The notes beneath the pieces are model-generated. The model saw nothing but the letters and a program-made list of their open reading frames with translations, ran no database searches and was not told the DNA's origin. Below, piece by piece: positions 1-4,965 of a DNA stretch of 5,427 nucleotides (the first letter of the stretch is position 1; each line of letters starts with the position of its first letter). Source of the stretch: Bacteroidota bacterium (GTDB taxonomy: Bacteria > Bacteroidota > Ignavibacteria > UBA10030 > SZUA-254); contig SCUC01000464.1 in the NCBI GenBank assembly GCA_004322375.1, positions 1 to 5,427 of the forward strand. Direction: 5' to 3'. The position numbers were made by a program, and so were the translations under genes.

Positions 1-23
1 GAAAAGGGGGACCGAACAACAAA

Positions 24-326
24 ATGAAAGCAGAAGTCGTTCTGCCGAAAGTCCAGGGAAGCTCAGGCGGCATACAAGCGAAAACGTTCACGCATCTTGA
101 ACAGCAAGAGAAAGTGATGATGCTGATGCCTGTTCTTCCGGGTGAGCCAACGACGATAACTGCTACCGTTAATGATGTTTGTTACGTTGTGAAGCGCGGT
201 GTGCCACAGCTTGTTCCTCTCCAGATAGCAGAAATGCTCAATGCCCGGCTTGCCAGCGAAGGGTATCTTGTTGATCAAGCGCGAGTTTCCAAAGAGCGGC
301 TAAAAGCGGGCGGCATCGCAGTCTAA
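24..326 (+). CDS. Small phage structural-module protein, unknown function
   Basis: A complete 100-residue protein that I cannot assign to a named family. The C-terminal half (residues 49-73) carries a pattern I associate with small proteins coded near phage capsid genes: VND, an aromatic/basic strand (CYVVKRG), then VP and an amphipathic helix (LQIAEMLNARL). This reads as a short beta hairpin followed by a helix. There is no signal peptide or membrane segment. A purine-rich stretch (AAGGGGG, 4-10) lies 13 bases before the ATG, slightly far for a Shine-Dalgarno site. It is the first gene of a + strand run that continues with virion morphogenesis and tail genes, so a head or neck role is inferred from position only. 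The reading frame is convincing; the function is open. Confidence 0.75.
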   Translation: MKAEVVLPKVQGSSGGIQAKTFTHLEQQEKVMMLMPVLPGEPTTITATVNDVCYVVKRGVPQLVPLQIAEMLNARLASEGYLVDQARVSKERLKAGGIAV

Positions 327-385
327 GGAACCGAGTAGATAAAAACACATTACCAAAATATCACGCGAGGTTTTCTCAGTCAAGC

Positions 386-455
386 GTTTCAAGTTTCACG
401 TTTCATGTAAAAAAGACATGGTAAGTTGTGAAGCGTGAAACCTGAAACCTGAAAC
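386..455. repeat. GAAAC-type heptamer repeats in inverted arms (gap 327-463)
   Basis: Three 7-base units (GTTTCAA, GTTTCAC, GTTTCAT) at 386-406 are followed by three units of the opposite orientation (GTGAAAC, CTGAAAC, CTGAAAC) at 435-455. The reverse complement of 386-407 matches 434-455 at 19 of 22 positions, so a transcript could fold into a long hairpin with a 26-base loop. The right arm ends 8 bases before the ATG at 464. The rest of the 137-base gap (327-385) shows nothing recognisable. Confidence 0.85.
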
Positions 456-463
456 AAAAAACC

Positions 464-928
464 ATGAGAGCATTATTTGAAGAGATTGGAAAGCTGTTTG
501 TACAAGAGTTGCAATCGAATATCAAAAACCAGGTTGATATTCGGGGAAGACGATTTTCTCCTGTAGCTACTTCGACTTTTAAGCGCCTTCTGAATAAGGA
601 GGGCTCGTTCTTACGTACCCGCTTGATGTTCACCGGACGATTTTTACTGGGTGCATTCAAGTTTATATCAGATGAGAATTCAGTTAGTGTCTTTGTTTCA
701 GAAGATATGTATCCGGCGCGGCACTCTAACGGTTCTGTCACATATGCTGATATTGTTCGAATGAACAACGATGGAAGCAGTGAGGTTAATCCGGCTATCA
801 ATTCACCACCGCTCATATTTCCCAACAACGAAAACGATATCATGATGATGAAATCATGGGAAACTGCACTTGACATGCTTGAACATGCTGTTCAAAACGG
901 CGACATTGAAGAAATGCTTTTCCGATAA
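464..928 (+). CDS. Phage virion morphogenesis protein (Mu gpG-like tail completion)
   Basis: A 154-residue protein with the layout of the Mu gpG / phage virion morphogenesis family, which acts at the head-tail interface during assembly. An N-terminal amphipathic helix (residues 1-22) is followed by a basic DIRGRRFSPVATSTFKRL segment (25-42), equivalent to the family's 'G.pW.pl...T...k' stretch. Next comes a TGR motif (57-59, in LMFTGRFL), equivalent to the 'L..TG.L' motif, then beta-rich sequence and a YADIVRMNNDG segment (94-104), resembling the family's 'YA.ihq.G'. The C-terminal third is helical and acidic. Length agrees with the usual 140-170 residues. The ATG has no Shine-Dalgarno site; an A-rich leader that includes the end of the upstream heptamer repeat precedes it. 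An HK97 gp10-like protein is the main alternative. The call is based on pattern and gene order. Confidence 0.6.
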   Translation: MRALFEEIGKLFVQELQSNIKNQVDIRGRRFSPVATSTFKRLLNKEGSFLRTRLMFTGRFLLGAFKFISDENSVSVFVSEDMYPARHSNGSVTYADIVRMNNDGSSEVNPAINSPPLIFPNNENDIMMMKSWETALDMLEHAVQNGDIEEMLFR

Positions 929-929
929 C

Positions 930-957
930 AAGTAAAAAGTCAAAAGTAAAAATTAAA
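930..957. repeat. AAGTNAA heptamer tract
   Basis: Four A-rich 7-base units (AAGTAAA, AAGTCAA, AAGTAAA, AATTAAA) start two bases after the stop codon of the gpG-like gene. They are the first of three heptamer tracts in the 269-base gap 929-1197. Confidence 0.7.
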
Positions 958-969
958 AAAATGTTCTCT

Positions 970-997
970 GTTATTAGTTATTCGTCATTTGTCATTA
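970..997. repeat. GTTATTA/GTCATTA heptamer block, left arm
   Basis: Four 7-base units (GTTATTA, GTTATTC, GTCATTT, GTCATTA). The reverse complement matches 1112-1139 at 24 of 28 positions, with the same order of two TGAC-type then two TAAC-type units. It is therefore the inverted partner of the longer array that begins at 1085. Confidence 0.85.
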
Positions 998-1084
998 GGG
1001 TGACTCCATAAACTATAGGAGCTTGTCATTTCCTACTCTATAAGCCGTGGGTAGGCGCTACACTTCGACAAAGTACGAACGATG

Positions 1085-1168
1085 AATTGCCAATTGCCAA
1101 CTGCTAATTGCCAATGACCAATGACCAATAACCAATAACCAATAACCTATAACCTATAACCTATTACC
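1085..1168. repeat. Twelve-unit heptamer array (AATTGCC to TATAACC)
   Basis: Twelve consecutive 7-base units in constant phase, drifting from left to right: AATTGCC twice, AACTGCT, AATTGCC, AATGACC twice, AATAACC three times, TATAACC twice, TATTACC. Step-wise change of neighbouring units is what slippage followed by point mutation would leave. The array ends 29 bases before the ATG at 1198. The stretch 998-1084, between this array and its inverted partner, has a short CCTAC/GTAGG inverted repeat (1032-1036 and 1051-1055) and otherwise nothing recognisable. Confidence 0.9.
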
Positions 1169-1187
1169 ACAACCTAAGAAACCATAT

Positions 1188-1192
1188 AAGGA
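1188..1192 (+). promoter_or_regulatory. Shine-Dalgarno site AAGGA for the secreted protein
   Basis: AAGGA ends five bases before the ATG at 1198. Most other starts in the window have no such site, so this one stands out and supports the chosen start. Confidence 0.6.
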
Positions 1193-1197
1193 CTAAC

Positions 1198-1659
1198 ATG
1201 AAAAACATTCTAACATTCTTATTGATTACAATTATTTTGTTTCCTTTGCTTCAATCAACAGCGTTCGCAGGAGGAGATAATGCAATCATTCCCTTGATGA
1301 CCAACAAAGACGCGACAGTGAACGCAGCCGATACGATGAAAGTAATCAAGCTGGATGAATACGACTGGTTTGGAATATACATCTCGGCAAATGATACGCT
1401 TGAAGCGGATGTCTATGTCGAATATACAGCAAGCGGTACGAATAAATACGCGCAGTATGTTGATTCCGTTATTGTTACTAATTCTGCCGGAGGATTAAAG
1501 TGCATTACCTTGCGCAGCCCAAAAGTAGAAAATATTCCCTTTGGCGCAGACCAGATGCGAGTTATTATCGCGCGGCGGGATTATGCTCAAGTCTCTGTAG
1601 GAAAATTTTCTTTTGGAATTCAACCATATCCGTATAAGCGGTATAAAAGCAGGAACTGA
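1198..1659 (+). CDS. Secreted beta-rich protein with signal peptide, unknown function
   Basis: A 153-residue protein with a classical Sec signal peptide: charged start (MKN), hydrophobic core at residues 4-18, and a signal peptidase I site after AFA (22-24), leaving a mature chain of about 129 residues. The mature part reads as a beta sandwich of alternating strands (WFGIYIS, ADVYVEYTAS, YVDSVIVTN, LKCITLRS, MRVIIARR) with a basic, Tyr-rich tail (YPYKRYKSRN). There is one cysteine in the mature chain, no lipobox and no later membrane segment. AAGGA at 1188-1192, five bases before the ATG, is the best Shine-Dalgarno site in the window and fixes the start. I do not recognise the family. It lies between head-completion and connector genes and is flanked by heptamer-filled gaps. 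It could be a host-surface or exclusion protein, or a morphogenesis protein whose hydrophobic start is not cleaved; neither is shown. Confidence 0.75.
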   Translation: MKNILTFLLITIILFPLLQSTAFAGGDNAIIPLMTNKDATVNAADTMKVIKLDEYDWFGIYISANDTLEADVYVEYTASGTNKYAQYVDSVIVTNSAGGLKCITLRSPKVENIPFGADQMRVIIARRDYAQVSVGKFSFGIQPYPYKRYKSRN

Positions 1660-1680
1660 TGTCGGTGAGCGGTGAGAAAT

Positions 1681-1775
1681 GTTTCATGTTTCAGGCTTCA
1701 TGTTTCAAGCAAATAATTTTATCACCCAAATAGTTTAACCAAAAGTCTTGAAACCTGAAATCTGAAACGTGAAAC
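1681..1775. repeat. GAAAC-type heptamer fold-back (gap 1660-1900)
   Basis: Four units at 1681-1708 (GTTTCAT, GTTTCAG, GCTTCAT, GTTTCAA) oppose four at 1748-1775 (TTGAAAC, CTGAAAT, CTGAAAC, GTGAAAC). The reverse complement of the left arm matches the right arm at 24 of 28 positions, across a 39-base AT-rich loop. The unit type is the same as in the 386-455 repeat two genes upstream. No U-tract follows the right arm, so this does not look like an ordinary terminator. Confidence 0.85.
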
Positions 1776-1831
1776 CCTACGGGCTGTAAGCCTAAACCAT
1801 GAAGCCTGTCTCGTCCTGAAAACTAAGACTT

Positions 1832-1859
1832 GAAACGAAAAACGAAAAACGAGAAACCA
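1832..1859. repeat. GAAACGA/AAAACGA heptamer tract
   Basis: Four 7-base units (GAAACGA, AAAACGA, AAAACGA, GAAACCA). The bases from here to the ATG at 1901 are A/C-rich with a weak 7-base rhythm (GCTAACT, AGCCAAC, TGTCAAC) and contain no Shine-Dalgarno site. Confidence 0.75.
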
Positions 1860-1900
1860 CTACCCGCTAACTAGCCAACTGTCAACCCTCAGACTAAGAA

Positions 1901-2644
1901 ATGCTAAAAAACCACATAAAAGATACAGACCTAAAAAAGTTCTATCCTAATCTGGCGAACCAGCTTTGGGGAAGCCAACAGAATTATCAGACGCAGATTG
2001 ATAAAGCGTTCGATATGTTACTGAACGAACTGCACAACCGAAACATTGACTCGCGTCTCTGTATGATTCCGCTCGACCTCAAGCGACCAGAGACAGCAAC
2101 AACGCATGAACCGCTTACTTCTGTGACCGAAACTGAAGCAACAACTGGAGAAGCGTTCATGCTCAACTGGCAGAGAAGGTTTGTCGTTAATGCACTATCA
2201 ATTGCCGGAACGAATTGGGTTATCAAATTGCAAGGCTCCAACAAAATCGAGAAACCTGCTTCCGATGATACAAGCTGGAAGGATATTTCCGGCGCAAGCA
2301 TTACGCTCACAACTATAGGTGAGCAATCGGTTCAGTTTGTTGAAAGCTATCGCTGGGTGAGATGCGTTTCGACTCCATCCGGTGCTAATCCATCGCTCAC
2401 TTATACCGTCTTCTGCGTTGACACCATGTGGGACGATGTTATTTGTTACGGAACATTTGTTTTACTCTTTACAGATTTCATGCTTGAAATCAATGACGTG
2501 TGGGATATCCGCCGGCAACAAGCTCTCAGCGCATATACCGGCGCGCTTGATTCCATCCGTTTTCCCTTCGATACGGATGACGATGGCATAATTGACGCCA
2601 CCGGCAACGAAGAACAACACGCAACGTTGAGGCTTGTACGCTAA
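1901..2644 (+). CDS. Head-tail connector-like protein (gp36/DUF1320-type) with inserted beta domain
   Basis: A 247-residue protein. Residues 1-50 form an acidic/basic helical region of the kind that opens phage connector proteins (a 'D..Kfyp.l...' start followed by a long helix). Residues 176-222 are a second helical region (CYGTFVLLFTDFMLEI, then WDIRRQQALSAYTGALDSIR). The C-terminus has an EF-hand-like loop, DTDDDGIID (224-232). Between the helical parts lies a beta-rich segment (about 77-175) containing W106, LQGS (110-113), DDTSWKDISG (122-131) and YRWVRCVST (150-158). DUF1320 proteins are usually about 140 residues, so the extra ~100 fit an inserted domain. Expected role: an adaptor ring between portal and tail. 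It overlaps the next gene by one base (TAATG), implying coupled translation. No Shine-Dalgarno site is seen. The family is inferred from shape, final loop and position. Confidence 0.55.
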   Translation: MLKNHIKDTDLKKFYPNLANQLWGSQQNYQTQIDKAFDMLLNELHNRNIDSRLCMIPLDLKRPETATTHEPLTSVTETEATTGEAFMLNWQRRFVVNALSIAGTNWVIKLQGSNKIEKPASDDTSWKDISGASITLTTIGEQSVQFVESYRWVRCVSTPSGANPSLTYTVFCVDTMWDDVICYGTFVLLFTDFMLEINDVWDIRRQQALSAYTGALDSIRFPFDTDDDGIIDATGNEEQHATLRLVR

Positions 2645-3099
2645 TGCCGACCGATCTCATCTGGAAAACAATCCATAGCAATTTCAAAACATTGCTCGAT
2701 ACAACTCTTTCAGGAATGACATACAACGCGTTAAAGGAAAGCGAGCAGGTCGAGCTATCCCGAACGCAAGCAGCATCTACTTTTAACGGCGCGTATTCAA
2801 TCCAGCTTGGGTCTGTAAGAAACGCATCGCTTAAAGTGAACTCCATTCTCGATTACGAGCTTGAAGTTCTTGTTCAGCTTGCCTTCGAGCTAAACAAGAA
2901 CGCCGGACGTACAAGCTACAATAATGCCATCAATGATGTTGAAACCGTCATCAAGCATCGTCTTGCGCCATCGAGCTATGAAGGAACGCTTCTCACCGTT
3001 TCGCTGCAAGGCGGAAGAAGACCGCAGTATATTCATTCAAATACGTTCGTCGTTTTTGAAGTACCGTTTGTTGTGACGGGAAGAATTCAGTTGGCTTGA
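2644..3099 (+). CDS. Tail terminator / tail completion-like protein
   Basis: A 151-residue protein whose ATG shares one base with the stop codon of the connector gene (TAATG, 2642-2646), so it is probably translated by re-initiation; only a weak GAGG lies upstream. After an N-terminal helix (residues 1-25) come an alternating strand (YSIQLGS), a conserved-looking YELEVLVQLAFEL segment, a helix containing AINDVETVIKHRL, and a closing strand FVVFEVPFVVTGRIQL (136-151). This helix/strand order, with a final beta strand ending in 'v.G...L', is typical of the gpU-like tail terminators that cap the tail tube. Position directly between connector and tail tube agrees. The call rests on topology and gene order. 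The first heptamer of the next gap overlaps its TGA stop codon. Confidence 0.55.
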   Translation: MPTDLIWKTIHSNFKTLLDTTLSGMTYNALKESEQVELSRTQAASTFNGAYSIQLGSVRNASLKVNSILDYELEVLVQLAFELNKNAGRTSYNNAINDVETVIKHRLAPSSYEGTLLTVSLQGGRRPQYIHSNTFVVFEVPFVVTGRIQLA

Positions 3100-3132
3100 T
3101 GTGGGATGTGTGATATGTGATGTGGGATATGG
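3098..3132. repeat. GATGTGG/GATATGT heptamer array starting in a stop codon
   Basis: Five 7-base units (GATGTGG, GATGTGT, GATATGT, GATGTGG, GATATGG). The first two bases are the GA of the TGA stop at 3097-3099. The 17 bases at 3119-3135 recur exactly at 4334-4350. Confidence 0.85.
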
Positions 3133-3165
3133 GATACAAGCGGCGAGCAGGGGGGCGTAGGAGAG

Positions 3166-3178
3166 CCCGCAAGGCGGG
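3166..3178. repeat. Small GC-rich hairpin CCCGC-AAG-GCGGG
   Basis: A perfect 5-base-pair stem with a 3-base loop inside the gap 3100-3287. No T-tract follows, so it is not a convincing intrinsic terminator. A related but different GC hairpin sits at 4381-4397 in the next gap. Confidence 0.5.
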
Positions 3179-3223
3179 ATAAGAAGTGCAATTAGTCCCA
3201 CTGCAACAATATCAAGTGACAAA

Positions 3224-3286
3224 TAATAAACTATAAACCAAAAAACTAAAAACTAAAAACCGGAAACAGGAAACAGGAAACAGAAC
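3224..3286. repeat. Nine-unit heptamer array abutting the tail tube start
   Basis: Nine consecutive units in one phase: TAATAAA, CTATAAA, CCAAAAA, CTAAAAA twice, CCGGAAA, CAGGAAA twice, CAGAACT. The array ends one base before the ATG at 3288. The AGGA inside the last CAGGAAA unit (3275-3278) is nine bases from the start, so the repeat itself supplies a plausible ribosome binding site. Confidence 0.85.
3275..3278 (+). promoter_or_regulatory. Repeat-derived Shine-Dalgarno site (AGGA)
   Basis: AGGA nine bases before the tail tube ATG, formed by the last of three GGAAACA units. Two further copies occur 7 and 14 bases upstream. Confidence 0.45.
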
Positions 3287-3287
3287 T

Positions 3288-4250
3288 ATGCCTAAACTCA
3301 AAGAAAAAATTGTTCTCGGAATTAAAACCGAAGGCACGCAAGGAACTGCCGTTGTTCCCGGTGCTACCGATTTTCTCCTTGCGGAAGATGTTAAAGTGAA
3401 GATTGGAGCGGAGAAGAATGAACGAAATGCTAACCGCTCCACGCTTGACCAGCTTGCGCATGTAATCGGCAAGCGTTGGATTGAGCTGACGTTCAAAACC
3501 GAAATCAAAACAAACGGAAGCGCAAATGCAGGCTCAGGACAAATTTATACGCCGCTGGGCGCGGCGCTGCAAGCGTGCGGGTTTTCCGAAACAGCGACTC
3601 CCTCAACAAATGTAACGTACGCTCCAATCTCTTCTTCACCTGGAGCCGGCTTTTACGGTCCTGCAAAATCATGTACAATTGAGGCATACTTAGATAACAT
3701 AAAATTCGTTGTTGCAGGGTGTATAGGGAACTTCAAGGTTTCACTAGAGGCGGGGAAAATCGGTTACTATGAATTTTCTTTTAAGGGGAAATACAGTGGT
3801 CCGGCAGATGCAAGTCCCGGAACACAAACGTATGTTGCAACACTTCCGCCGATTGTCGAATCAGCATCCTTCACCACTCATGGCTTTGCGGCAGTACTAT
3901 CAAAGTTCGAGTGGTCGCCAAACAACGTGATTGCCGAACGACCCGATGTCAACAGTGCCGGGAGTATTCTCGGATTTATGCTGACAGGCAGAAAACCCAA
4001 CGGTTCATTCGACCCCGAAATTGAAACCCTGTCATCTCACGATTTTGTCTCACGAGTCATTGCAGGCACGGAAGGACAAGTCACGATCACCGTGGGCGGT
4101 ACGAACGGAAATAAAACTACGTTCACGTTCCCTAAAGCGCAGTACGTTGATGCAGACCACGGCGACCGTTCCGGCATTCTCACATATCAAGTCCCGCTCA
4201 GGTTCAACCAAAATTCGGGGGATGATTTTGTGAGCATTGTGCAATCGTAG
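3288..4250 (+). CDS. Major tail tube protein
   Basis: A 320-residue protein that would polymerise into the hollow tail tube. The N-terminus has the signature of siphovirus/Mu-like tail tube proteins: GIKTEGTQGTAVVP (11-24, family form 'ETTyGT...P'), then a strand-rich region with R50 and WIELTFKTEIKTNGSA (64-79, family form 'v.g...v.l.tel.gsG'). IYTPLGAALQACGFSET (86-102) matches the family's 'p.lg.lL.acGf'. The remainder is Gly/Ser/Thr-rich beta sequence in two halves (CTIEAYLDNIKFVVAGCIGNFKVSLEAG and later VTITVGGTNGNKTTFTFPKAQY), ending in a strand before SIVQS. Length is normal for this type. It is followed, as usual, by the tail assembly chaperone. This is the most secure assignment among the structural genes. 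Confidence 0.8.
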   Translation: MPKLKEKIVLGIKTEGTQGTAVVPGATDFLLAEDVKVKIGAEKNERNANRSTLDQLAHVIGKRWIELTFKTEIKTNGSANAGSGQIYTPLGAALQACGFSETATPSTNVTYAPISSSPGAGFYGPAKSCTIEAYLDNIKFVVAGCIGNFKVSLEAGKIGYYEFSFKGKYSGPADASPGTQTYVATLPPIVESASFTTHGFAAVLSKFEWSPNNVIAERPDVNSAGSILGFMLTGRKPNGSFDPEIETLSSHDFVSRVIAGTEGQVTITVGGTNGNKTTFTFPKAQYVDADHGDRSGILTYQVPLRFNQNSGDDFVSIVQS

Positions 4251-4270
4251 TTGCTGGATTTACGATACTG

Positions 4271-4354
4271 GATATGAGATATGTGATGTGTGATATGAGC
4301 ATAGAGCAGTGAGCGATATGTCGTGAGATGTGCGATGTGGGATATGGGATTTGG
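4271..4354. repeat. GATATGT/GATGTGG heptamer arrays (two blocks)
   Basis: Block one at 4271-4298 has four units (GATATGA, GATATGT, GATGTGT, GATATGA). Block two at 4327-4354 has four (GATGTGC, GATGTGG, GATATGG, GATTTGG). They are the same unit family as 3098-3132, placed likewise just after a stop codon. They open the 292-base gap 4251-4542, which contains no credible gene. Confidence 0.85.
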
Positions 4355-4377
4355 GCAGAGGGGCGGGGGAGCGGGGG
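4353..4377 (+). other. Potential G-quadruplex motif
   Basis: Four G-runs (GGG, GGGG, GGGGG, GGGGG) separated by CAGA, C and AGC meet the usual G3+N1-7 rule on the + strand. Whether it folds is not known. It lies in the gap between tail tube and chaperone, just after the GATATGG heptamers. Confidence 0.45.
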
Positions 4378-4380
4378 TGC

Positions 4381-4397
4381 ATCCGCCAGAGGCGGAT
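4381..4397. repeat. Perfect 7-bp hairpin ATCCGCC-AGA-GGCGGAT
   Basis: A perfect inverted repeat with a 3-base loop. The following sequence (CTTCGCTACGCTGCG) is not T-rich, so a terminator role is doubtful. It looks like a dispersed intergenic palindrome. Between here and 4466 the DNA is purine-rich with no gene. Confidence 0.55.
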
Positions 4398-4466
4398 CTT
4401 CGCTACGCTGCGAGAGGAGCAGGGGGCGGAGGAGTGAGGGCGCAGAGGAGCAAAGGAGGCATACGT

Positions 4467-4530
4467 AGAACTAAGAACCAAGAACAAAGTACAAAGTGCA
4501 ATATTATTACGCACTACTAACCACTAACCA
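4467..4530. repeat. AGAACNA and CTAACCA heptamer tracts
   Basis: Five units at 4467-4501 (AGAACTA, AGAACCA, AGAACAA, AGTACAA, AGTGCAA), then two CTAACCA units at 4517-4530 and a diverged ATTAACCA. They form the A/C-rich leader of the chaperone gene, whose ATG at 4543 has no Shine-Dalgarno site. Confidence 0.75.
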
Positions 4531-4542
4531 ATTAACCAACAG

Positions 4543-4965
4543 ATGATATTTGCATTAGACATAGATGAAACGCGCGTGTATTCGCTTGCGTGCGATACGC
4601 AAGAACCAAAAACAATATTCCATCTTGGCGTTGTAGATGGTGTTCTCTTGAGCGCGATTGAGGATACTCAAACCCAATTCGCCGTAAGCAATGCCGGCAG
4701 TTCCGGCGCGCCCGATATTTCGGTCAACGTCCATGGTAAAAATGTTGAACTGGTAAAATTCGGACTGAAGGGATGGGAAAATTTCAAGGATAAGAAAAAT
4801 AACCATATCCAATTTAAAACACAGAGCTATAGCATTCCACGAGTAGGGTCGCGGGTTGGCATTCACGAAGAGTGCCTCAAGCGACTGAGTAAAGCTGTCA
4901 TTGCCGAGCTTGCGGGTGAAATCCTCAACGCGAGCGAGCTAACGAAAGCCCAAGAAAAAAACTGA
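4543..4965 (+). CDS. Tail assembly chaperone, short (G-like) form
   Basis: A 140-residue protein made between the tail tube and tape measure positions, where long-tailed phages encode the chaperone that holds the tape measure protein during tube assembly. The N-terminal part has KTIFHLGVVDGVLLSAIED (23-41), resembling the family's 'p.tvf.lG.l......i.D'. The centre has VELVKFGLKGWENFKDK (68-84), matching the characteristic 'R.gL.gW.n..d..G' region. Next comes a predicted helix CLKRLSKAVIAELAGEIL (111-128), followed by NASELTKAQEKN, the usual end before the frameshift point. The stop codon TGA (4963-4965) directly follows the slippery heptamer. Most ribosomes would stop here and make the short form. 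The start ATG has no Shine-Dalgarno site but is preceded by an A-rich leader. Confidence 0.75.
   Translation: MIFALDIDETRVYSLACDTQEPKTIFHLGVVDGVLLSAIEDTQTQFAVSNAGSSGAPDISVNVHGKNVELVKFGLKGWENFKDKKNNHIQFKTQSYSIPRVGSRVGIHEECLKRLSKAVIAELAGEILNASELTKAQEKN
4956..4962 (+). promoter_or_regulatory. Programmed -1 frameshift site A_AAA_AAC
   Basis: The heptamer follows the X_XXY_YYZ rule in the reading frame of the chaperone: GAA is codon 138, AAA codon 139, AAC codon 140, then TGA. Tandem slippage by one base lets AAA and AAC tRNAs re-pair with AAA AAA, and translation continues with CTG at 4962. The -1 frame is open from 4920 (after TGA at 4917-4919) to 5234, so a shift is productive only in a narrow 46-base overlap that contains this site. 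Confidence 0.8.

Noticed and set aside
403..876. 157-residue open frame on the - strand opposite the gpG-like gene
   Set aside because: It is the shadow of a better supported + strand gene, and its first residues come from the GAAAC heptamer repeat.
1085..1168. CRISPR array
   Set aside because: Units are 7 bases with no spacers; it is a simple degenerate tandem array.
2526..2846. - strand open frame across the connector/terminator junction
   Set aside because: It opposes two overlapping + strand genes and shows no start signal or recognisable domain.
3166..3178. Intrinsic terminator after the tail terminator gene
   Set aside because: The stem is only 5 base pairs and no T-run follows. The hairpin at 4381-4397 fails the same test.
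3212..3508. - strand open frames over the start of the tail tube gene
   Set aside because: Antisense shadows; the hydrophobic ends come from the reverse complement of the CAGGAAA and CTAAAAA repeats.
4260..4520. Open frames on both strands in the tail tube/chaperone gap
   Set aside because: They translate heptamer repeats and G-rich DNA (SHIPHRTSH-type and GGGAG-type strings) and have no protein-like character.
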